Assembly (NCBI RefSeq): GCF_037201965.1 | Contig: NZ_CP147518.1 | Span: 247,001 to 311,000 of the forward strand | DNA length: 64,000 nt | Reading direction: 5' to 3' | Source: Spirosoma sp. SC4-14 | GTDB taxonomy: Bacteria; Bacteroidota; Bacteroidia; Cytophagales; Spirosomataceae | Shown: positions 52,090 to 61,190 of the stretch, piece by piece | Layout of the letters: every line of letters starts with the position of its first letter | Numbering within the stretch: the stretch's first letter is position 1 | Made by a program: the position numbers and the translations under genes | The notes under the pieces: model-generated | The model's database searches: none | What the model was told of the DNA's origin: nothing | What the model saw: the letters and a program-made list of their open reading frames with translations, nothing else

Positions 52090-52860
52090 TTACTGATTAA
52101 GTGTATGAATGAACTCCTGGGCAATGCTGGTTTGGCTATCACTGCCGGTTAGTTCGGCAAACAGTTGTTCGAGCGATTCGGGACGCTGGTGCTGTAGTTG
52201 AGCAAAGGTTCCATCGGCAATAACCTGACCCTGATTGATAATGATGATCCGATCCGAAATCTTTTCAACCACATCCATAATGTGCGAACTGTAGAAAATT
52301 GTCTTGCCACTATTGGCTAATTGACGAATAATTTCCTTAACCAGTACAACCGCATTGGCATCCAGACCCGACAGGGGTTCGTCCAGAAAAATAACGTCAG
52401 GATTGTGCAGTAAGCCAGAAATTAGCAGCACCTTTTGGCGCATTCCTTTCGAGAAGGTCGTCATCCGGGCGTCGGCGTGATCGTTGAGCTGGAACAGCCG
52501 AAGTAACTCCAGGGCTTTCCGTTCGATGTGAGCGATGTCCAGTTCGTAAAGTTGCCCAATAAACTGCAAATATTCTCTGGGCGTCAGGGTCTCATATAGA
52601 GCCGCATTTTCGGGAACATAACCAATTCGGCGTTTGATGTCGAGGGCATTGCTTTTAACATCCATGCCCAGTACGGTAGCTTCGCCCTCATAATCGGGTA
52701 ACATGCCGATCAGAATTTTGATGGTGGTAGACTTACCTGCGCCATTGGGGCCAATATAGCCGATGATCTGGCCCGCAGGCACGCTTAGACTGATACGGTT
52801 GAGAACGAGGGTTGAACCATACGATTTGCTAAGGTTCTGGAGCTGGATAGCAGAATTCAT
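52090..52860 (-). CDS. ABC transporter ATP-binding protein
   Basis: A 256-residue ABC ATPase partnered with the permease. Walker A GPNGAGKST is at about 39-47, the Q-loop region is VPENAALYETLTPREY, the signature motif is in the degenerate form FSKGMRQKVLL, Walker B is IFLDEPLSGLD and the switch His is in YSSHIMD. The start is placed at MNSAIQLQNLSKSYG, which matches the family N-terminus; five upstream codons are dropped. The ATPase-plus-multispan layout is that of ABC-2-like exporters. Confidence 0.92.
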   Translation of the reverse strand: MNSAIQLQNLSKSYGSTLVLNRISLSVPAGQIIGYIGPNGAGKSTTIKILIGMLPDYEGEATVLGMDVKSNALDIKRRIGYVPENAALYETLTPREYLQFIGQLYELDIAHIERKALELLRLFQLNDHADARMTTFSKGMRQKVLLISGLLHNPDVIFLDEPLSGLDANAVVLVKEIIRQLANSGKTIFYSSHIMDVVEKISDRIIIINQGQVIADGTFAQLQHQRPESLEQLFAELTGSDSQTSIAQEFIHTLNQ

Positions 52861-52912
52861 AAAGCGAGTGAACAAAGTGCTGCCTTAAGTAACAGTTATT
52901 GAAGATACGCAA

Positions 52913-52947
52913 AAAGTCCCGCCCGGCAGCAAGCCAGACGGGACTTT
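52913..52947 (-). terminator. Terminator of asd
   Basis: AAAGTCCCG (52913-52921) and CGGGACTTT (52939-52947) form a stem with inner CGGC/GCC pairing, about 24 bp downstream of the asd stop on the minus strand. Confidence 0.75.
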
Positions 52948-52970
52948 CGGATATTATTCGGGAAGAGCGG

Positions 52971-53984
52971 TTAGGCAACTACTTCGCCCGCTTCAACCAG
53001 ATTGTGTTTCAGCAAATATTCGGCAATCTGAACGGCATTGGTAGCCGCTCCTTTGCGAAGGTTATCGGCCACAATCCACATATTCAGTGTTTTGGGCTGG
53101 CTTTCGTCGCGACGAATACGGCCAACAAAGACCTCATCTTTACCGTGGGCCGTTAGGGGCATGGGGTAAACCTTGTTTTGCGGATCGTCCTGCACAATAA
53201 CGCCTTCAGCATTACGCAGCAGATCAACGACTTCGTTGAGATCAAATTCGTTTTCGAACTCTACGTTTACCGCTTCCGAGTGACCGCCAATCGTTGGAAT
53301 ACGAACCGTGGTAGCCGTTACCTGAATCGAATCGTCGCCCATGATTTTCTTGGTCTCGTTGACCATTTTCATTTCCTCTTTGGTATAACCGTTATCAAGG
53401 AACACATCAATATGAGGCAATACGTTCAGATCTATCGGATGCGGATATACTTTCGAAACGCTGTTATCACCGTTCCGTTCGGCAAACAACTGATCGACGG
53501 CTGCTTTGCCCGTGCCCGTTACCGACTGATAGGTCGATACGACTACCCGTTTAATGGTATAGCGGTCGTGCAGCGGTTTCAATGCTACCACCATCTGAAT
53601 GGTAGAGCAGTTTGGATTGGCAATAATTTTGTCGTCTGGGGTTAGCGTATTGGCATTAATTTCGGGAACAACCAGTTTTTTGGTTGGGTCCATACGCCAG
53701 GCCGACGAATTGTCGACGACAGTGATACCGGCTTCGGCAAATTTAGGTGCCAGGCTCAGGGATGTGCCACCACCTGCCGAAAAAATCGCAACAGCAGGCT
53801 TAGCGGCAATGGCATCCTCAAAGCTGACGACCGTATACTGTTTTCCCTTGAACTCGACCTGTTTACCAACCGACCGTTCGGATGCAACGGGAATGAGTTC
53901 AGAAACAGGAAAGTTACGTTCTGCCAGAACCTTCAGGATCTCGCCACCGACCAGGCCAGTGGCACCAACGACTGCGATTTTCAT
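52971..53984 (-). CDS. asd: Aspartate-semialdehyde dehydrogenase
   Basis: Reduces aspartyl phosphate to the semialdehyde, the branch point to lysine, threonine, methionine and diaminopimelate. The 337-residue product has the NADP motif VGATGLVGGEIL, the active-site Cys in NPNCSTIQM, the QSVTGTGKAA loop and a His in PTIGGHSEAV. The start is at MKIAVVGATG; earlier frame positions lie in the strong hairpin 53995-54043. The hairpin sits 10 bp upstream of the ATG, inside the leader defined by the promoter box at 54061. Confidence 0.94.
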   Translation of the reverse strand: MKIAVVGATGLVGGEILKVLAERNFPVSELIPVASERSVGKQVEFKGKQYTVVSFEDAIAAKPAVAIFSAGGGTSLSLAPKFAEAGITVVDNSSAWRMDPTKKLVVPEINANTLTPDDKIIANPNCSTIQMVVALKPLHDRYTIKRVVVSTYQSVTGTGKAAVDQLFAERNGDNSVSKVYPHPIDLNVLPHIDVFLDNGYTKEEMKMVNETKKIMGDDSIQVTATTVRIPTIGGHSEAVNVEFENEFDLNEVVDLLRNAEGVIVQDDPQNKVYPMPLTAHGKDEVFVGRIRRDESQPKTLNMWIVADNLRKGAATNAVQIAEYLLKHNLVEAGEVVA

Positions 53985-53994
53985 GCTTATGCTA

Positions 53995-54043
53995 CGGGCC
54001 AAAACCCGCTTTTAACTGGTTAATGAAAGCGGGTTTTGGCCCG
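53995..54043 (-). promoter_or_regulatory. 18-bp perfect hairpin in the asd leader
   Basis: Arms 53995-54012 and 54026-54043 are exact complements (CGGGCCAAAACCCGCTTT) with a 13-base loop. It lies between the promoter box and the asd start codon. On the minus strand no T-run follows. It could hide the start region or protect the message. Confidence 0.6.
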
Positions 54044-54060
54044 CGCTATATTTTGGAGTG

Positions 54061-54068
54061 CAAAAGTA
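54061..54068 (-). promoter_or_regulatory. TAnnTTTG promoter box of asd
   Basis: TACTTTTG on the minus strand, perfect consensus, 76 bp upstream of the asd ATG. Confidence 0.55.
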
Positions 54069-54108
54069 CAGTAAAACTTTGACGCACAGGAATTATTATC
54101 AAAAAAAG

Positions 54109-54765
54109 TTAGAATTTCCCAAGTAAACCCACGCCTGAACTGTTTAGGGAGGAATAGGGCGTCATTTGCCAGGAAATGCCCCGCTGTTTTAGAGCCCGAT
54201 TATAGTACTGAACCGAACGCCGTATGTGTGGGCCCGGCATACATAAGCCCCAGCCGATGCCTGCCAGCAAACTGCCCGAAAGAAGTAAGGCCGACCCTGT
54301 ATTAAATGCATGTTTTCGCTGTACATCGGGCACCTGTATGGTGGGATACGTGCCGCCAACGGGCGTTCCGCAATATTGGCCGGTTGGGCACTGAAAGTAC
54401 TGGGTTGTGTAAAAGCCATTGCTACCCGGCGCATTCGACGACATCACAACGCCACCCACAATGGCCGTCGCAATTCCGCCAGCAATTAGCCAACCTCCGG
54501 TATGACGGCTACTGATGTAGGATTGGAACTCACGAATAGCCATCGGATCGCCCGAAGCCATAATGTATGGACCCAGATCTTTTGCATGACGAATGTCGAT
54601 TCCATCATACGTGTAACGGGTTCTGACCTGATTGTAGCGACCGTATCCCGGAATTAAATCGCTACCGATTGGTTTAAGGGTATCGGCACTTGTAGATTGA
54701 AGCAAATCGATCTGGGCCCAAACGGGAGTTGAGCAGACAAGCAGCAACAGGATAAGGTTCTTCAT
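54109..54765 (-). CDS. Exported protein with two glycine-rich membrane-like segments
   Basis: A 218-residue protein with a signal peptide ending near residue 18 (PVWAQ). The mature part has two hydrophobic Gly-rich stretches (GGWLIAGGIATAIVGGVVM and SALLLSGSLLAGIGWGLCM) separated by a short loop with two cysteines (CPTGQYC). It resembles small membrane-associated Cytophagales proteins of unknown role. It ends about 66 bp before the asd leader hairpin, which may also end its transcript. Confidence 0.62.
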   Translation of the reverse strand: MKNLILLLLVCSTPVWAQIDLLQSTSADTLKPIGSDLIPGYGRYNQVRTRYTYDGIDIRHAKDLGPYIMASGDPMAIREFQSYISSRHTGGWLIAGGIATAIVGGVVMSSNAPGSNGFYTTQYFQCPTGQYCGTPVGGTYPTIQVPDVQRKHAFNTGSALLLSGSLLAGIGWGLCMPGPHIRRSVQYYNRALKQRGISWQMTPYSSLNSSGVGLLGKF

Positions 54766-54846
54766 GGTGTACGTTGATTTAGTACAACCAAGTTAACTAA
54801 TGAACGTAAGTTTATTTGTTAAATTTCAACTAAATCTTGATTAAAT

Positions 54847-55434
54847 CTATTCTTTGGAGAAGCGATAGGTATGTTGTGGAGTAATACAGACATCCAGTGG
54901 AACATCTGTTGGCTCAACATCGGTAATTTTATCGATGGGTTCAAACAGTGATAATCCTATTTTTAGACAATCAGGTCGACAGTCGGCCAGAAAACGGTCG
55001 TAGAAACCACCACCATAGCCAACCCGATGCCCCTGCTGATCGAAAATCAGGAGTGGAACCAGAACCAGGTCGAGGGTTGAGGTCTGAATAGGGATCGAGC
55101 TTTGGCCAATAGGCTCCGGTATGCCCCACCGATTTTGAGCCAAAACCGTATCGGGTGTCAATTGATAATGTGAAAGCCGATACGTTTCAGAATCGGTTAC
55201 CGATATAGCCACCCGAACATCCGGGAAATTACGCCAGAGCTGATCGATAATTGGCCAAGTGTCAATTTCGTGCTGGCGTAGAATTGGCAGAAATAAATGG
55301 ATAGTACTGTTGCCGATCGTGCATTGCTGCTCAAAAAAGCGTTGTGCTATCTGCCGACTTCGTATGTCAATTTCTTCCGTTGGTAATGACTTTCGGAGTT
55401 GACGAAATTGACGGCGGAGTTCGGCTTTTTTCAT
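54847..55434 (-). CDS. 5-formyltetrahydrofolate cyclo-ligase
   Basis: Returns 5-formyl-THF to the active folate pool with ATP; 195 residues. The typical C-terminal signature LVPLLIFDQQGHRVGYGGGFYDRFL is present, and an N-terminal basic helix (KKAELRRQFRQLRKSLP) agrees with the family. It lies 10 bp downstream of bshC on the same strand, so the two are likely co-transcribed. Confidence 0.92.
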   Translation of the reverse strand: MKKAELRRQFRQLRKSLPTEEIDIRSRQIAQRFFEQQCTIGNSTIHLFLPILRQHEIDTWPIIDQLWRNFPDVRVAISVTDSETYRLSHYQLTPDTVLAQNRWGIPEPIGQSSIPIQTSTLDLVLVPLLIFDQQGHRVGYGGGFYDRFLADCRPDCLKIGLSLFEPIDKITDVEPTDVPLDVCITPQHTYRFSKE

Positions 55435-55444
55435 ACTCGTCGGG

Positions 55445-56992
55445 CTATTGCAAACAAAGCTGCATTCGATAATCGAATGGATCGAAAACGCTTAGCATTT
55501 TCTGAATAAACTCCCGATCGTTCAGATAAAAGGTCAGGAAATTCTCACTGCGTTCCTGCAAACCACCATTGGGGAAAAGTTCGTTTTTAACGGTCAGCAA
55601 TTGGCGCACCCCCACTTCCTGATTATGCTCTTCGGCGCGTCGCATCTTTTTTTCAAGCCGGGCCACTGCGTTGGCAAATCGCTTTGTTTCAGCCAAAACG
55701 GCTCGTTCGAGTGTTGGGTCTACCATTTGGGCTTTGTGCAGAATATTGTCCAGTGCTTTATGAACAAGCTTGTTCTCATTGTCGAATTTCAAGGTATGTC
55801 GGGCGTGAGTTTCTACAAACTCATGCTTCAGAGCGAGTGTATCCCTAAAGAGTTCTTCCGGCGTCAAGCCTAGTTTTCGGATACGTTTGGCGCTTACGGC
55901 CGGAACATACAAGGCAAAATTGCGCGGCATCAGAATGGGAAACGTAACCTGAAAATGATCAAAAACTGGCTTCAACTGCAACCAGTACGGTACTTCTGAG
56001 GGGCCGCCAATATAGGCCAGATTCGGGAGAATGGTTTCCTGGTATAAAGGCCGTAATACAACATTTGGGCTAAATTGCTCGGGATGCTCGTCCAATAAAT
56101 GCAGGAGTTCTGCTTCTGAAAACTGACGTTTCGTATGAACAATTCGATAGCTGCCGTCTTCTTTCCGCTCAATGCGTTCGCGAAGCTGGTCATCGAGGTA
56201 AAACAGATTAATATCGCGGGGGGCAATAACCGTTTTATAGCCCAGTTCTTCTAACGTTTCAGTTTGTTTGGCTACCAGTTCGCCAGAAGTTTGACGGGTT
56301 AGTTCCTGGCGCATAACCGGAGCAAATACACGCTTCAGAGCGGCATCGTCGGCATCAAGACAAAGCAGTCCTTCGGCACCAAATAATTCGTTGACATAAA
56401 ACCGGGCAGCATCGGCCAGGGTATTATGGGTTAGGTAGGCTTCTTCAAAAAGCGTTAGCTTTTCCGGAATCTGGTTAAAGAGGGTTTTCAGCTCTTTGGG
56501 GTTCATCCGCCCAACGGCACCGCGCTGTTCGGTGGTCCAGGCGTAGTGTTTACCGAACAACGAAAAATGATTGATTTCGGCAAAGTCGTGATCTTCAGTC
56601 GCCATCCAGTACACCGGCACAAAATTGTAAGCGGGATAGGTTTCCTTTAGCTTACGGGCCAGATTGATGGTTGTGATCAGCTTGTAGATAATATAGAGCG
56701 GTCCCGTAAAAATGTTAAGCTGGTGCCCCGTTGTGACTGTATAGGTGTTTGGCTCAAGCAGGACTGAAAAATCAGGTTTTTTGTCGATTTGCGCGTATTG
56801 GCGCCGAAGGACATCAACCAGAATCTGTCGGTTGGTCTGATCGAAAACTTTATCGTTTAGCTGACCTTCAAAGGACGCTATGTCTGGAAAGCGACCATAA
56901 AATGGTTGGAGGCTATCTTTTTTATGAATGTAATCGAGGAAAAGCGTAGAAAACTGGCCGGTTGATTCGAGAGGCAGGTACTGACAGTCCAT
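55445..56992 (-). CDS. bshC: Bacillithiol biosynthesis cysteine-adding enzyme
   Basis: Adds cysteine to glucosaminyl-malate, the last step of bacillithiol synthesis; 515 residues. Markers include TVTTGHQLNIFTGPLYIIYKL, VPVYWMATEDHDFAEINHF (with the conserved acidic/His cluster) and the long C-terminal coiled coil near LEKKMRRAEEHNQEVG. BshC implies that bacillithiol, not glutathione, is the main low-molecular thiol here. BshA and BshB are not in the window. Confidence 0.92.
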   Translation of the reverse strand: MDCQYLPLESTGQFSTLFLDYIHKKDSLQPFYGRFPDIASFEGQLNDKVFDQTNRQILVDVLRRQYAQIDKKPDFSVLLEPNTYTVTTGHQLNIFTGPLYIIYKLITTINLARKLKETYPAYNFVPVYWMATEDHDFAEINHFSLFGKHYAWTTEQRGAVGRMNPKELKTLFNQIPEKLTLFEEAYLTHNTLADAARFYVNELFGAEGLLCLDADDAALKRVFAPVMRQELTRQTSGELVAKQTETLEELGYKTVIAPRDINLFYLDDQLRERIERKEDGSYRIVHTKRQFSEAELLHLLDEHPEQFSPNVVLRPLYQETILPNLAYIGGPSEVPYWLQLKPVFDHFQVTFPILMPRNFALYVPAVSAKRIRKLGLTPEELFRDTLALKHEFVETHARHTLKFDNENKLVHKALDNILHKAQMVDPTLERAVLAETKRFANAVARLEKKMRRAEEHNQEVGVRQLLTVKNELFPNGGLQERSENFLTFYLNDREFIQKMLSVFDPFDYRMQLCLQ

Positions 56993-57076
56993 GCAGGTTG
57001 GGATTTATTCGGCTCAACAACAGAAGAACCCGCAAGGTTCGGTTGAGGTGCAAGAGGCTTTAAGGAAGTTTATAAA

Positions 57077-57491
57077 CTATAAAGTTGTCAGAATGCGAGT
57101 TAATTGAGCTTTCAACACAGGAATATCATTGGGAATAATATCCCAGATCAGAGAAGCATCAACGCCGAAATATTCATGTACGAGAAGCGGCCTTAGCCCG
57201 GTAACCTGGCGCCATTGTACTTCTAGAAATGTATTTTTAATCGCCGTATTAACGTGATTACAGGCTTCACCAATAATTTTGAGTTGTTTTGATGCAGGCA
57301 AACCGCATCATTGAGTTATTCAGAAATTCCGGGAATGCCTGATTGCTTGTATAGTTCTCAATCTCGGTAATGGCGTCCAGATCACTTTTAGAGTCAGCCT
57401 CATGGCGTGCATATGAACCAAACACATAAGCACACAACACAGGCTTATCGCTTAGATAATTTTGTATTACCCGTAGTTCACTTAGTGTTAC
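57077..57491 (-). pseudogene. Decayed MntA-HepT toxin-antitoxin remnant
   Basis: On the minus strand, a frame without ATG begins VTLSELRVIQNYL and includes GSYARHEADSKSDLDA, the MntA nucleotidyltransferase signature (GSx10DxD). It then runs directly into the N-terminus of HepT (AITEIENYTSNQAFPEFLNN), as if a deletion had joined the two genes at SDLD. Near 57287-57290 an A4 run shifts the frame; the next frame continues the HepT domain, KQLKIIGEACNHVN to the RNase motif R-x4-H-x-Y in GLRPLLVHEYFG, ending at 57077. The MntA C-terminus, the HepT start and the reading frame are all lost. The remaining 74-residue open part is not a working HepT. Confidence 0.82.
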
Positions 57492-57499
57492 TTTGCTAG

Positions 57500-58807
57500 T
57501 TACATAACCGTACCATATAAATCAAAATCTTCGGCCCGGTCGATGCGAACGTTGGCAAAATCGCCCAAGCGCACATACTGAGTTGCCGGTACCAGCACTT
57601 CATTATCAACTTCGGGTGAGTCGGCTTCGGTACGGCCAATAAAATAGCCGCCTTCTTTCCGGTCGAATAGCACTTTGCAGGTTTGCCCAACTTTCTGCTG
57701 GTTCAGTTCCTGCGATATCCCCTGTTGTAACTCCATCAGTTCATCCGCACGTTCCTGTTTCACGTCGGCTGGAATATCGTCGGGCATCGAAAACGAATGT
57801 GTGTTTTCTTCATGCGAGTAGGTAAACACGCCCATACGGTCGAAACGCATCCGCTCAACAAACTCGTAGGTTTCGTTGAACATGGCATCGGTTTCGCCAG
57901 GATGGCCAACAATAAGAGTTGTACGGAGGGTAATATTGGGGACTTTTTCGCGAATGCTCTGAATCAGGGCTTCTGTTTTCTCGCGGGTGATGCCCCGACG
58001 CATAATTTTTAATAATTCAGTGGAGCCGGTTTGTAGCGGCATATCAAGATAATGGCAAACGTTTGGGCGGTTGCGCATCATATCCAGCACATCCATTGGA
58101 AATCCCGATGGATAGGCGTATTGGAGCCGAATCCAGTCAATACCTTCTACATCGGCCAGTTGATTGATGAGGTCGGCCAGATTTCGTTTTTTATATAAAT
58201 CGAGGCCGTAATAGGTCAGGTCCTGCGCAATCAGAATAAGTTCTTTGGTGCCGCGACGAGCCAGTGAGCGCGCTTCAGTAATCAATTCATCAATTGGGCG
58301 CGACACATGACCGCCCCGCATTAGCGGAATCGCACAGAACGAACATGGGCGGTCGCAGCCTTCGGCAATTTTCAGGTAGGCATAGTGCGACGGTGTTGTT
58401 AGCAAGCGTTCACCAACCAGTTCATGTTTATAATCAGCACGAAGCGTTTTCAATAATCGGGGCATTTCGTTGGTACCGAACCAGGCATCGACGGTCGGAA
58501 TCTCTACTTCCAGTTCGTCCTTGTAGCGATGCGAAAGGCAGCCTGTTACGTATACCTTATCAACAACACCCGCATCTTTGGCGTCGACGTAGCGGAGAAT
58601 GGTATTGATGGATTCTTCTTTAGCGTTGTCGATGAAGCCACAAGTGTTAATAACAACTATATTGGCGTCGTCTTTCTTTGCTTCATGGGTTACGACTATG
58701 CCATTGCCCTTCAGTTGCGTAAATAGCACTTCCGAATCGACCAGATTCTTCGAGCATCCCAGCGTAACGATGTTGATTTTATTGGTACGTATTCCTTTCG
58801 TTTTCAA
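57500..58807 (-). CDS. rimO: Ribosomal protein S12 methylthiotransferase
   Basis: Radical-SAM enzyme that methylthiolates an Asp of ribosomal protein S12; 435 residues. The N-terminal UPF0004 domain begins NIVTLGCSKNLVDSE with cysteines for the auxiliary cluster (also INTCGFI and VTGCLSHR). The radical-SAM motif is CDRPCSFC near 150-157, and a C-terminal TRAM domain follows. The length and the LGCSKN start identify RimO rather than MiaB. Its stop is 9 bp from the MntA remnant. Confidence 0.94.
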   Translation of the reverse strand: MKTKGIRTNKINIVTLGCSKNLVDSEVLFTQLKGNGIVVTHEAKKDDANIVVINTCGFIDNAKEESINTILRYVDAKDAGVVDKVYVTGCLSHRYKDELEVEIPTVDAWFGTNEMPRLLKTLRADYKHELVGERLLTTPSHYAYLKIAEGCDRPCSFCAIPLMRGGHVSRPIDELITEARSLARRGTKELILIAQDLTYYGLDLYKKRNLADLINQLADVEGIDWIRLQYAYPSGFPMDVLDMMRNRPNVCHYLDMPLQTGSTELLKIMRRGITREKTEALIQSIREKVPNITLRTTLIVGHPGETDAMFNETYEFVERMRFDRMGVFTYSHEENTHSFSMPDDIPADVKQERADELMELQQGISQELNQQKVGQTCKVLFDRKEGGYFIGRTEADSPEVDNEVLVPATQYVRLGDFANVRIDRAEDFDLYGTVM

Positions 58808-58981
58808 GGTAATTCAAAAATTATCGTATTTGTATCAACGGAGTCCCCTCCCGCAAAGTTCGATCTTTTAAGAAAACAAGCCCATATCTGGAAACCCATA
58901 GGTGCCCATCGTTTAATGAGCTATTAGTTACTATTTGTAGGCCAAAACGTCTAGGTGAGTAGCGTTTCTGTTGCGTTCTTT

Positions 58982-59785
58982 ATGCGGAAAAAAATACTTG
59001 TCTGTGTCTTCGTCTTTCTGTGTCAACATGGTTTTTCGCAGGAAATTCCCCCATTGCAAATTGGTTTTAATTTTTCAACCGATATAGTGCAGGCCTTATA
59101 TATAGGACAGGCTGTTGAAACGGCTCAAAAAGTATCGGCATTTGAGAGGCCCTATTGGGGCATCGAGCCTGGTATTAACATCGTTGGCAACTTTAATGAT
59201 CGAATAGGAGCGGAGATTGGCGTTCATTATGCCAGAACAGGAATAAACGTTGTCATACCGGATAAAAATAACGTTTTCCAAAGTGACTATGTGAGAAGTA
59301 ATTATTTCTTTATAAATGTTCCATTACGATTAAATTATCGGATTCCCATTTCTCGCTTATCTATTTTAGTTAGCACAGGATGTAGTGTGAGCTGGCTTTT
59401 TAAATTTAATGGCTTTGGTAAAATTTACAACCAAAAGGTTGATTTTAACTATGTTTATGTGGCTCGCGAGGCTCGGCTGAATAATTCTTATATCCCTGAT
59501 AACCAGAGAGATGTATGGTCTTATCAGTTTTCGGACGAAGGCAGTGAAAATCGTAAATTGAATATACTTCCAGTTGTTAGTATTGGAATAGAGTACCAGA
59601 TAAATGAAAAAGCAAGCATTCGATTTGAGCCTGTTTTAAAATATACGCTTTTTAACACCGGCAAGGATAAGATTCAGTCGCGAGTGCTAGACTATTCAAC
59701 AGGCAATTCATCAGCGTCTTTCACTACGTCGCAACAGCATCTCTGGAGCTTTGGAGTTAATGTCGGTTTATATTTTCCATTGTAG
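58982..59785 (+). CDS. Outer membrane beta-barrel protein
   Basis: A 267-residue protein with a signal peptide (MRKKILVCVFVFLCQHGFSQ). The mature part alternates polar and aromatic residues in strands (LQIGFNFSTDIVQALYIGQ, YRIPISRLSILVSTGCSVSW, HLWSFGVNVGLYFPL) and ends with Leu after Phe-Pro, as OMPs do. It resembles the PorT/OMP_b-brl type. The start is at the ATG of 58982, since earlier codons lack a signal pattern. It is divergent from rimO. Its ligand is unknown. Confidence 0.75.
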   Translation: MRKKILVCVFVFLCQHGFSQEIPPLQIGFNFSTDIVQALYIGQAVETAQKVSAFERPYWGIEPGINIVGNFNDRIGAEIGVHYARTGINVVIPDKNNVFQSDYVRSNYFFINVPLRLNYRIPISRLSILVSTGCSVSWLFKFNGFGKIYNQKVDFNYVYVAREARLNNSYIPDNQRDVWSYQFSDEGSENRKLNILPVVSIGIEYQINEKASIRFEPVLKYTLFNTGKDKIQSRVLDYSTGNSSASFTTSQQHLWSFGVNVGLYFPL

Positions 59786-59807
59786 CATCTGGTATCACTT
59801 ATGACTG

Positions 59808-60482
59808 TCAATTGTGACTGGCCAGGTTCTTTCGCTTAACTTTTATCTGATCAGAATAGGCAACCCAGGGATATGTATGCCAGACAATGGTTTGGGGAAT
59901 GTCTTTGAAAAAACGAGCCAGGAATTCAACGTGAATCAGAAAAATATTATTCAACTGTACAACATTCTGATTGGTATCGTAGAACAGAAAAAATCCATAG
60001 CCACCTAATGGATCTTTACTATTTTCTGTTTTCCGCAAATGATGCTCTATACGAACAACATTAGACGGAGTAAGAAAGCTTGTTTGATCAGGACTGCTAA
60101 TGATAATACTCGGCGTATGCGGATTAAGCGTTATGCATACATTCTTTGTAATGGTCCAGTATTGCCAGTCGAAATAAAAAATAAAGCAGAAATAGGCAGC
60201 AAAACCCGTAAAGCAAAGAGTACACAGAAAAAGCAGCGGTTGGTGGGGCCGTATGGCTTCTTTGGCTATTATCCATGCAAGAACAATCATTTGCACAAGC
60301 AGAAAAGCCAGTAAAATTTTGAAAAACCGAAAGAAGTAATCGTAAGCCGAAAGAGAATACGATTGTTCAGTATACAAAGGCGATTCATCACCGATGGTTT
60401 TGCTGGTATACCGTATCATTTTAACGATAAACCAGACAAACGGTATGAAAACTAAAGCAAATAGAAAGAAAAAAGCCGTCAT
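59808..60482 (-). CDS. Membrane protein with cytosolic domain, unknown
   Basis: A 224-residue protein with about three hydrophobic segments (1-25, 52-72, 82-108) and a soluble C-terminal half (SIIISSPDQTSFLTPSNV, later IPQTIVWHTYPWVAYS). The soluble part may be a PH-like fold, but no family is claimed. It lies 4 bp after the lipoprotein gene at 60487, in what looks like one operon starting at the RelE-type toxin remnant. Confidence 0.6.
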   Translation of the reverse strand: MTAFFFLFALVFIPFVWFIVKMIRYTSKTIGDESPLYTEQSYSLSAYDYFFRFFKILLAFLLVQMIVLAWIIAKEAIRPHQPLLFLCTLCFTGFAAYFCFIFYFDWQYWTITKNVCITLNPHTPSIIISSPDQTSFLTPSNVVRIEHHLRKTENSKDPLGGYGFFLFYDTNQNVVQLNNIFLIHVEFLARFFKDIPQTIVWHTYPWVAYSDQIKVKRKNLASHN

Positions 60483-60486
60483 CAGG

Positions 60487-60987
60487 TTAAAAAACGGCCT
60501 GATGTGTAATTTCTACTTTAATAGTAGTTTGTTTTTGTTTCTGGACCGTAACCGGAAAAATATTGTTCTGGGCATCGAATGAGTTGGCATACAGCCCTTT
60601 CGGCTCCCGAACAATAACTGAATAGCGACCAGCCGGTAAGCTCACACAGAATTTCCCGTTTTTATCAGATTTTACGGTTTTTATTGGCTTTGATTCGCCT
60701 ACAGAGTTGATAAAACCGTTGTCGCCCGCATCGACCTGATTCATATTCAGCAACGGAAAAATCAGAACATCGCGCTCGACTGGCGAACCCGAGGCTTTGG
60801 GCGCACCCGGCCCCGGCATGAAATTTCCCCGTTTGACAACTACCGTGCCGCAAATGCCTTGCTTAATTTTTTGTAGAATCGATTTCGGATGGCAGGAGCT
60901 CATTAAGCCTGTAGGTACTAGCAGGACAAACAGGCTCAATAAAAAAAGAAATATCCGATTGGAGAAAAAAGCATTATGGGCTATCAT
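60487..60987 (-). CDS. Lipoprotein with carboxypeptidase-regulatory-like domain
   Basis: A 166-residue lipoprotein. The long N-terminal signal has the lipobox LMSSC at residues 28-32. The mature part is one beta-sandwich with the CarboxypepD_reg-like pattern TVKSDKNGKFCVSLPAGRYSVIVREPKG. Such domains usually serve as scaffolds. The start ATG overlaps the antitoxin stop by 4 bp (ATGA), so translation is probably coupled. Confidence 0.72.
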   Translation of the reverse strand: MIAHNAFFSNRIFLFLLSLFVLLVPTGLMSSCHPKSILQKIKQGICGTVVVKRGNFMPGPGAPKASGSPVERDVLIFPLLNMNQVDAGDNGFINSVGESKPIKTVKSDKNGKFCVSLPAGRYSVIVREPKGLYANSFDAQNNIFPVTVQKQKQTTIKVEITHQAVF

Positions 60988-61190
60988 AAGCCTAATTCCT
61001 TTTTTACCTCATCTAAAGTATGCCAGGTAGTCGTTTCCTGTTTTACATTCAACGCATGAATGTAGTCTACAAAATCTTCGAGACTATCAAAAGAGGACAG
61101 ACTTCGCTGAAGCGTTTCATATTCATCATAGGTGATAACCGCAAAGGCAGGTTTACCCTCAGACTGAATGATTTGGGCGTTAAGAGTCAT
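60984..61190 (-). CDS. Antitoxin of a RelE/ParE-type toxin-antitoxin pair
   Basis: A 68-residue protein with a Phd/YefM-like start (MTLNAQIIQSEGKPAFAVITYDEYETLQ) and a helical C-terminus. It follows the toxin by a 4-bp overlap and precedes the lipoprotein gene by a 4-bp overlap. The antitoxin frame is intact while the toxin frame is broken, so it may now be an orphan antitoxin kept by coupling or by autoregulation. Confidence 0.78.
   Translation of the reverse strand: MTLNAQIIQSEGKPAFAVITYDEYETLQRSLSSFDSLEDFVDYIHALNVKQETTTWHTLDEVKKELGL

Noticed and set aside
53995..54043. Lysine riboswitch in the asd leader
   Set aside because: Only a single simple stem is present; no multi-helix aptamer or conserved lysine-riboswitch bases were seen.
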